A stretch of DNA of 8,959 nt from an uncultured bacterium. Its GTDB lineage: Bacteria > Planctomycetota > UBA1135 > GCA-002686595. Positions 1 to 4,306 of the stretch are shown in pieces; the stretch's first letter is position 1, and each line of letters opens with the position of its first letter. A program made the translations under genes and the position numbers. The notes beneath the pieces were generated by a model that did not search any database, was not told the origin of the DNA, and saw only the letters and a list, made by a program, of their open reading frames with translations. The stretch covers positions 1,805 through 10,763 of the forward strand of contig CADEGS010000156.1 in the NCBI GenBank assembly GCA_902826945.1, read 5' to 3'.

Positions 1-13
1 ATCCCCGCCCCTC

Positions 14-589
14 TCAACACTGACAGACCTCCTGTGAGCCGCTGCAGATCTGACCCGTCCGCCATACCTCCACTTGGTGGCAGGACGAGCCGCCGAGGCT
101 GCCCCCGACGTGCCCGCCCACCTGGCCGGCCTCCCCGACGCCGACCTTTCCACCGACCTGTCCCTGGACGCCGGCCGAGGTGCAGCGCGTGTCGGTGTCC
201 TTGTAGCGATACGACCAGCAGACGATCACCTCGAGACAATCGCCCTCGAAGAGTCCCGTCTGCACCTCGCCATTCGGACCCGCGAGCCCGTTGCCGACGT
301 TCGTGATCGTGACGTTTGCCTCGTTCAGCAGCGTCCCACCCACGGTGGCCGGACCCATGTAGTCGTCCGAGAAGGTGTCCTCGTCGAAGGCCAACGGGTT
401 GCCCGTGACGTTCAACCATTGCGCGGAGGTCGGCAGCCCGCCGTTGGTGAGCGGAGGACGCTGGAACGTCAAGGTCATGGACTCGCCTGGTCCCAGGCAG
501 GCGGTCTCGCCGACGCTTGCCGCCTCCACGGACGAGGAGTGCGGTAGCGCCAGGACGGCAAGGGCCAAGGCACAGACAGGCTTCATCAT
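14..589 (-). CDS. Secreted cysteine- and glycine-rich protein of unknown function
   Basis: I do not recognise a family. The 191-residue product begins with a clear signal peptide (MMKPVCALALAVLALP, then small residues up to about Ala24), so it is exported. The mature part contains eight cysteines (31, 118, 124, 136, 170, 182, 189, 191), an even number that suggests disulfides; the protein ends EVCQC. Residues about 33-115 look like an extracellular beta-rich domain (MTLTFQRPP, NVTITNVGNG). Residues about 140-168 form a Gly/Val/Gln-rich stretch with GQVGG repeated. The start was chosen at 589 because AGGAG (600-596) lies 6 nt upstream and the signal peptide begins there; ATG 586 is an equally possible start, and the longer reading frame back to 724 adds a non-secretory Arg/Pro-rich leader. 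Base composition is roughly 60-65% G+C with mixed third positions, unlike every other gene here. Confidence 0.72.
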   Translation of the reverse strand: MMKPVCALALAVLALPHSSSVEAASVGETACLGPGESMTLTFQRPPLTNGGLPTSAQWLNVTGNPLAFDEDTFSDDYMGPATVGGTLLNEANVTITNVGNGLAGPNGEVQTGLFEGDCLEVIVCWSYRYKDTDTRCTSAGVQGQVGGKVGVGEAGQVGGHVGGSLGGSSCHQVEVWRTGQICSGSQEVCQC

Positions 590-746
590 CGCGAGCTCCT
601 GGAGAGATCCTGGAATCGGATCGGTCGATATCGCAGACCAGCGCCTCCTCATCACTCTAGGCACCCGAGGGGAGGCCCGACCCGGCGCCACCAGGTAAGG
701 CGGATCCGGCGCGTCCGCGGGCACGAAATCCGCGCGGAATTCGCCC
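590..746. other. Intergenic region upstream of the secreted protein
   Basis: This 157-base stretch lies between the end of the synthase-like gene and the start of the secreted-protein gene, both on the minus strand. It holds the strong AGGAG ribosome binding site (596-600) for the latter. Base composition changes here from very GC-rich (right) to moderate (left). Short palindromes are visible (CGATATCG at 626-633, CGGATCCG at 701-708), but I see no convincing terminator or promoter. Confidence 0.4.
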
Positions 747-1610
747 TCAGGCGTCGAGCCGCGGCGGCCGTCCGCCGAGCGCAGCCGCCGCGCAGGCGAG
801 GCCGCGCAGCCAGCCGCCCGCCGCGCGGCCCGCGGGCCGCGGCGCGAAGCCGCGCACCTCGAGCGCCGAGAGCTCGGCCGCGTGCCAGCGCAGCACGAAC
901 GCGAGCGCGCGTCCGCGGCGCGGGCCGAGCTCGCGGCACAGCGGCCAGCCGCGCGCCAAGAGCTCGCGCGCCCGCGCGACCTGCGCGGCGACCAGCCGCC
1001 GCACGCCCTCGTCGGCCGGCGCGTCGCGCAGGCGCTGCGCGCTCGTGCCGAAGCGGAAGAGCTCGTCCGCCGCGACGCGCAGCCGGCCCCGGGCGAGCTC
1101 GTCCTGCAGCCCGGCGCTCCAGCGCGCGAGCTGGAGCCCCGCGCCGAGCGCGTCCGCCAGCGCGCGCGCGCGCTCGCCGCGCTCCTCGAGCACGCACAGG
1201 AGCCCGCGCGCCTCCGGCCGCGACAGCTCGCGGGCGTGCGCCAGGAGCTCCTCCCACGAGGCCAGCGCGCCCGTGTGCCGGTCGGCCCTTTGCGCCAGGA
1301 CGCCGCCCTGGAGCAGCGCCGGGTCGAGCGCGAAGCGCTGCACGCAGCCGAGCAGCGCCACGCCGAGCGGCGTGCGCGGGCGGCCGTCGAGGACGCGCTC
1401 CAGCTCGCCCGCGAGCGCCTCGAGCCCGGGCCCCTCCGCGGCGCGCAGCGAGCGGTACCAGGCGAGGTGCGCCGCCAGCTCGCCGCGGCGCTCGGCGCCG
1501 ACGCCCAGGCGCACGAGCCGCCAGGCGCGCGAGCGGGCGCGCAGGAAGCGCTCGCAGCGCGCGAACGCCTCGGAGCGCGAGACCGCCTCGTGCGCGACCA
1601 GATCGCTCAC
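747..1610 (-). CDS. Squalene/phytoene synthase-family protein lacking catalytic aspartates
   Basis: The product (287 residues from GTG 1610) follows the fold pattern of bacterial trans-isoprenyl diphosphate synthases of the squalene/phytoene (HpnC/HpnD) type. It has an N-terminal helix rich in EAF..C.RF, the ASWEELLAHARELSRPEARGL segment matching 'TWDELLDYCRRSANPVGRL', the LQLARWSAGLQDELARGR block (159-176) matching 'LQLTNxLRDVxEDxxRGR', then DELFRFG and a VARARELLARGWPL helix. Both metal-binding motifs are gone: the usual DDxxD region reads WYRSLRAAEG (51-60), and the second motif has Gly/Gln-Asp-Glu instead of D..ED. It is therefore probably not a normal synthase; a pseudoenzyme or binding role is inferred. 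The frame is open to 1748, but that start would overlap the divergent cytochrome gene and adds low-complexity sequence. GTG 1610 is preferred without a strong ribosome binding site. The C-terminus is Ala/Arg/Gly-rich. Confidence 0.66.
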   Translation of the reverse strand: MSDLVAHEAVSRSEAFARCERFLRARSRAWRLVRLGVGAERRGELAAHLAWYRSLRAAEGPGLEALAGELERVLDGRPRTPLGVALLGCVQRFALDPALLQGGVLAQRADRHTGALASWEELLAHARELSRPEARGLLCVLEERGERARALADALGAGLQLARWSAGLQDELARGRLRVAADELFRFGTSAQRLRDAPADEGVRRLVAAQVARARELLARGWPLCRELGPRRGRALAFVLRWHAAELSALEVRGFAPRPAGRAAGGWLRGLACAAAALGGRPPRLDA

Positions 1611-1714
1611 GCGGGCGATGCTACGCAGCGCGCCGCCCGCGCGCGAAGCCGCCGCGGTGGCCCGCGCTCCGGGAGGGCGGTAGGTTTGGGCGGAGACACC
1701 CCACGGGAGCCCCC
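1611..1714. promoter_or_regulatory. Divergent intergenic region between synthase-like and cytochrome genes
   Basis: These 104 bases separate two divergently oriented genes and must hold start signals for both if GTG 1610 is correct. The only solid element is GGGAG at 1705-1709, 5 nt before ATG 1715. An AT-richer patch (TAGGTTT, 1681-1687) could be part of a promoter, but no -35/-10 pair is convincing. Confidence 0.35.
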
Positions 1715-2143
1715 ATGGAACCTCCGCCGGCCCTCCGCGCTCTTTCACCCCTTCTCGTCCGCGGCGCGCCGCTCGCGCTCCTCTTCCTCTTGGGAGGGTG
1801 CGGCGAGGCGCCGCCCACCCTCCTCCAGGTCATGTACCGCATGGACTTCGACGACCAGTCGCTGCGCGCGGCGCTGGGGCGGGGCAACGTGGCCGAGGCC
1901 AGGGCCGCCGGGGAGCGCATGCGCGCGCACCTCGGCGAGCCGGCCTTCGACAGCTATCCGAAGCGGCCCGACCTGCCCCAGAGCCCCGAGCGCTTCGGCG
2001 AGGCGCGTCGCTCGTTCACCGCGGAGCTGGACCGGCTGCTGGCCGCGCTCGCCTCCGGCGACGCCGCGACCGCCGGCCGGGTCTACCCCGACATGCGCAT
2101 GTCCTGCGAGCTCTGCCACCGGGACTTCCGCCCCGGCCTGTGA
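1715..2143 (+). CDS. Cytochrome c'-like monoheme lipoprotein
   Basis: A 142-residue exported protein that probably carries one covalently bound heme c. The N-terminus has a signal peptide with arginines and a hydrophobic core (LALLFLLGGC), ending in a lipobox with the lipidated cysteine at 29, so it should be anchored to a membrane outside the cytoplasm. The middle is helical. The single heme-binding motif CELCH (Cys131, Cys134, His135) sits at the extreme C-terminus, followed by RDFRPGL. A C-terminal CxxCH followed by a short FR tail is the hallmark of class II cytochromes (c' / c556), and the length fits that family. The start is supported by GGGAG 5 nt upstream. It is followed after 8 nt by a membrane-protein gene and probably cotranscribed with it. 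The electron partner is not identifiable here. Confidence 0.8.
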   Translation: MEPPPALRALSPLLVRGAPLALLFLLGGCGEAPPTLLQVMYRMDFDDQSLRAALGRGNVAEARAAGERMRAHLGEPAFDSYPKRPDLPQSPERFGEARRSFTAELDRLLAALASGDAATAGRVYPDMRMSCELCHRDFRPGL

Positions 2144-2151
2144 CCCGATCC

Positions 2152-2805
2152 ATGCAGCTCCTCGACCCGATCCAGCCCGACGAGCGGACGCTCGCGCCGC
2201 GCGCCGCCCGGCGCTCGCTCCTCTCGCCCGCGCTCGTCACCGCGCTCGCGGGCCTCCTCGCGTGGTCCTCGCACGCGCCGGCCGACGCGCTCGTGTACTG
2301 GCTGTGGGCCGCGCCCGTCGTGGCGGGCGCGACGCTCGCCTGGGCGACGCGCCGCGCGCTGCCGCTCTCGCCGCTCGTGCGCACCGTCTGCGCGGCGCTC
2401 GGCGCGTACCTCCTGTGCGCGGGGCGCCTGTCGGGGAGCGCACAGGCCGTGAGCCCGGAGTCGCTCGCGCTCGGGCGCGCCTTCGGGATCGGCTTCGCGA
2501 CGGCCGTGCTCGCGCGCGAGGTGCTGCTGCGCAAGTCGCCGCTCCTGCCCGGCCGCTGGCTCGCGTTCCTCTCCGCCTGCGTGTCGCTGGCGGCGTTCGG
2601 CGGGCTCGAGGTCCTGGCCTGGGCGGCGCGCGCCGCGCTCGCGCGTCCGGCGCCCGCGGCGTCGCTCGGCGCGCCCTGGGAGCTCCTGCTCGTCTACGCC
2701 GGCGCGGCCAGCGCGCTGGTGCTCTGCACGCGCCGCCACGACGAGGAGATCCAGGAGCTCTGGGTCGACTTCACGAGCGCGCTCGACTGGCGCCGCGCGG
2801 CCTGA
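2152..2805 (+). CDS. DUF2238/YjdF-related integral membrane protein, divergent
   Basis: A 217-residue protein with about six hydrophobic segments (roughly 22-38, 47-66, 76-94, 105-124, 135-160, 170-190). From memory of the DUF2238 (YjdF) family, several blocks correspond: WSSHAPAD and the APV segment, RRALPLSPLV, AREVLLRKSPLLPGRWLAF, and the closing RRHDEEIQEL. Family-typical polar signatures are absent: the GGxYTYAEVP region reads AGRLSGSAQA, the YDRxGHF region reads LALGRAFGIGF, and the GTQGDxWDTQWDM stretch is reduced to LGAPWELLLV. The function of DUF2238 proteins is not established, and this member may have lost whatever those residues do. The start follows the cytochrome stop by 8 nt with no clear Shine-Dalgarno, suggesting translational coupling. 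Its 3' end overlaps the convergent ATP-grasp gene by 35 bases. Confidence 0.7.
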   Translation: MQLLDPIQPDERTLAPRAARRSLLSPALVTALAGLLAWSSHAPADALVYWLWAAPVVAGATLAWATRRALPLSPLVRTVCAALGAYLLCAGRLSGSAQAVSPESLALGRAFGIGFATAVLAREVLLRKSPLLPGRWLAFLSACVSLAAFGGLEVLAWAARAALARPAPAASLGAPWELLLVYAGAASALVLCTRRHDEEIQELWVDFTSALDWRRAA

Positions 2806-3820
2806 GCGCGGGCGGCGGCGGCGCCTCGCGGCGCGCGCCGGGCTCGCACAGGAGCTCCGCGAGCGCGTCGGAGATCGGGAGCCCCGCGTGCTCCTCGAGC
2901 CAGCCGTACTGGCCGCCGGGGTTCACCTCGAGGAAGACCAGCCGTCCCTCGGGCGTGCGCACGAGGTCGCAGGCGCCGTACTGCAGGCCGAGGCGGTCGA
3001 GCAGCGCGTGCAGCCGGCGCTCGACGTCGGCCTCGAGCGCGCACGCGCGCCAGGCCGGCATGACGCGCTCGGGCACGCGCCGCCAGTCGAGCTCGGCGCC
3101 GGGGATCGCGGCCGAGTCGAGCTCGGCGGCGAAGGTGCGCCGTCCGACGACGGTGACGCGCAGCTCGCGCTCCTTCGCCAGGCGCTCCTGGAAGACCATC
3201 GGCGAGAAGCGCAGGTCGTCGAGCCGCTCGAGCAGCGCGGCGTCGAGCGCGCTCGTGTGCAGCACGCCGGCGGGTCCGTCGGCCCCCGGCTCGTTCCCCG
3301 GCAGCCGCGGCGGCTCGAGCATCTTCGCCACGGCGCCCGCGGGGCAGCTCGCGACGAACGCGCGCGCGGCCTCGGGGTCGTTCGTGATCAGGGTGCGCGG
3401 CACGTCGAGCCCGAGGCCGCGCGCCAGGCGCGTCTGCAGCTCCTTGCTCTCCGCCCGCCGCACGCAGGCCAGGGGGTCGAGGCAGAAGGCCTCGAGGCTC
3501 TCGAGCACGCCGAAGAGCACGGCGCGCGACTCCAGCATGGCCGCGTGCCGCAGATGGCGGTCGAGCGAGCCGGGCAGGCCCGCCGCCGGGTCGAACTGGC
3601 GCACCCACACGGCATCGACGGTATCGAGCGAGAGCGCGCCGCCCGGGCCGCCCAGCTCGACCTCGCAGCGCTCGCTCGCGAGCGCGACGCGCACGCGCTC
3701 CTCGAGCGGGAAGCGGTCGGTGTCGAAGCGGCGCGCGCGCGCGCCGCGCGCCGCCAGCGCGCGCTCGACGCGCTCGACGGTGCGGCGGTCGGCGCTGCGC
3801 GTGACGATCAGGACCTGCAC
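2771..3820 (-). CDS. MvdC/MvdD-family ATP-grasp ligase (graspetide macrocyclase)
   Basis: A 349-residue ATP-grasp enzyme predicted to activate Asp/Glu side chains of the adjacent precursor as acyl-phosphates and join them to Thr/Ser hydroxyls, giving omega-ester rings. The N-terminal part (1 to about 90) is the pre-ATP-grasp domain, with LIVTRSAD at the start and DAVWVRQFDP (69-78), the DxxWxR signature of this family. SKELQ (125-129) and VAKML (Lys166) fall in the ATP-binding part, followed by FQER..KERELRVTVVG (210-226). The metal-binding end is YGACDLV (Asp285) and FLEVNPGGQYGW (Glu298, Asn300), then EEHAGLPISDALAELL, typical of MvdD-type ligases. Start is GTG 3820, with GGAG 8 nt upstream inside a stem-loop. 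It lies 49 nt downstream of the precursor gene. The last ~25 residues are a Pro/Arg tail overlapping the opposite gene. Confidence 0.9.
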   Translation of the reverse strand: MQVLIVTRSADRRTVERVERALAARGARARRFDTDRFPLEERVRVALASERCEVELGGPGGALSLDTVDAVWVRQFDPAAGLPGSLDRHLRHAAMLESRAVLFGVLESLEAFCLDPLACVRRAESKELQTRLARGLGLDVPRTLITNDPEAARAFVASCPAGAVAKMLEPPRLPGNEPGADGPAGVLHTSALDAALLERLDDLRFSPMVFQERLAKERELRVTVVGRRTFAAELDSAAIPGAELDWRRVPERVMPAWRACALEADVERRLHALLDRLGLQYGACDLVRTPEGRLVFLEVNPGGQYGWLEEHAGLPISDALAELLCEPGARREAPPPPALRPRGASRARS

Positions 3821-3828
3821 GGACGACG

Positions 3829-3858
3829 CTCCGCGCCGCGACGGCTCGCGGCGCGGAG
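3829..3858 (-). promoter_or_regulatory. Perfect stem-loop sequestering the ligase ribosome binding site
   Basis: In the 49-base gap between precursor and ligase genes there is a perfect 13-bp inverted repeat. The RNA-sense arms are CTCCGCGCCGCGA and TCGCGGCGCGGAG, separated by a 4-base GCCG loop. The 3' arm ends in the GGAG (3832-3829) that serves GTG 3820. The hairpin would therefore hide the ribosome binding site of the ligase, and could also slow 3' decay of the precursor message. It has no U-tract, so an intrinsic terminator is unlikely. The structure is seen directly; lower ligase than precursor output is inferred. Confidence 0.7.
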
Positions 3859-3869
3859 GCGTGGGTCGC

Positions 3870-4064
3870 TCAGGACTCCTCGTCGCCGGGCGGCGGCCAG
3901 GAGGGCGTGTAGGTGACGTCGGTCACCACCGCGGAGTTCGGGCCCGTCGGCGTGTACGTGAACTCGGCGCCGGTGCCGGCCTTCACGCCGCTCTTGACCC
4001 GGGGCAGCGCGCCTTCGAGGAGGTGCGCGAAGAAGGGAACGTTCGACTCTTTCCGCTCGAGCAT
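3870..4064 (-). CDS. Graspetide (microviridin-like) precursor peptide
   Basis: A 64-residue ribosomal peptide precursor. Residues 10-18 read PFFAHLLEG, closely matching the conserved PFFARFLE leader motif by which microviridin-type ATP-grasp ligases bind their substrates. RVKSGVKAG (22-30) then resembles the region preceding known cores. The presumed core (about 34-64) is rich in hydroxyl and acidic residues. It has two TYTP copies (36-39 and 51-54, a 15-residue period), further Thr/Ser at 40, 44, 48 and 55, Asp49, and a terminal GDEES (Asp61, Glu62, Glu63). It contains no lysine, so only ester rings are expected, consistent with a single ligase gene downstream. The start is ATG 4064 with AGGA 9 nt upstream. 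The classical microviridin core TxKYPSDxDE is absent; only the TxTPS...DEE outline remains. Cleavage after Gly32-Ala33 by a C39 protease is possible but unproven. Confidence 0.85.
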   Translation of the reverse strand: MLERKESNVPFFAHLLEGALPRVKSGVKAGTGAEFTYTPTGPNSAVVTDVTYTPSWPPPGDEES

Positions 4065-4107
4065 GGCGAATCGTCCTGTGATGGAGGGAAGGGGGCGCGA
4101 GCGCGCG

Positions 4108-4179
4108 CTCGCGTCCGAGGGAAGCACGACGGACGCGCCGGCATGACGGAACCGTGACACGTCCGGAACAGGACGCGAG
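4108..4179. repeat. 9-bp inverted repeat CTCGCGTCC / GGACGCGAG
   Basis: CTCGCGTCC at 4108-4116 is the exact reverse complement of GGACGCGAG at 4171-4179, separated by 54 bases within the divergent control region. Its order crosses that of the other repeat pair there. It may be a regulator site present once on each strand; chance in GC-rich DNA is possible. Confidence 0.4.
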
Positions 4180-4197
4180 GCACGGCCTCCGTCGTGC
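4124..4197. repeat. 10-bp inverted repeat GCACGACGGA / TCCGTCGTGC
   Basis: GCACGACGGA at 4124-4133 is the exact reverse complement of TCCGTCGTGC at 4188-4197. Together with the 9-bp pair, each side carries the same two elements with similar spacing (starts 16 and 17 bases apart), so the layout looks like a duplicated two-part site facing each divergent gene. Confidence 0.42.
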
Positions 4198-4260
4198 GAC
4201 GGCCCGCTTCTCGTGCGCGGGAACAGAGCCGCGGCGTGCGCCGCTCTCTGCAACTTTCCC

Positions 4261-4289
4261 GGAAAACCCGCGCGGGCCGGAGGTGTAAT
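4261..4289 (+). promoter_or_regulatory. Candidate promoter for the sigma-fusion gene
   Basis: GGAAAAC (4261-4267) and TGTAAT (4284-4289) are separated by 16 bases, a plausible -35/-10 arrangement pointing at the sigma gene. Transcription would start around 4296, leaving only about 10 bases of leader, so the message would be almost leaderless. This fits the lack of a well-spaced Shine-Dalgarno at ATG 4307. It is a pattern match only. Confidence 0.3.
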
Positions 4290-4306
4290 GGAGCTCTCGC
4301 GTCGCC

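Larger units (their letters stand above)
4065..4306. promoter_or_regulatory. Divergent control region of the graspetide and sigma-exporter operons
   Basis: These 242 bases lie between the precursor ATG (minus) and the sigma-fusion ATG (plus) and are visibly less GC-rich in places than the flanking genes. On the plus strand GGAAC, the core of many ECF-type -35 elements, occurs three times (from 4148, 4165 and 4220). A symmetric TTTCC-C-GGAAA lies at 4255-4265, and an imperfect dyad AGAGCcgcGGCGTGCGCCGCTCT at 4225-4247. Two longer inverted repeats are listed separately. The region presumably contains both promoters and operator-like sites, possibly autoregulated by the adjacent sigma factor. 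Which motif is used cannot be decided from sequence. Confidence 0.5.

Noticed and set aside
587..724. Extension of the secreted protein to ATG 724
   Set aside because: It places a non-secretory leader before an obvious signal peptide and ignores the well-spaced AGGAG at 596-600.
1611..1748. N-terminal extension of the synthase-like gene to ATG 1748
   Set aside because: It would overlap the start of the well-supported divergent cytochrome gene and adds Pro/Arg-rich residues outside the conserved fold.
3829..3858. Reading the precursor-ligase hairpin as an intrinsic terminator
   Set aside because: No T-rich tract follows the stem in the transcribed direction, and the 3' arm overlaps a ribosome binding site.
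882..4157. A 1091-codon open frame on the plus strand
   Set aside because: It crosses recognisable genes on both strands and translates to Arg/Ala/Pro-rich sequence without motifs, while the other frames show conserved families.
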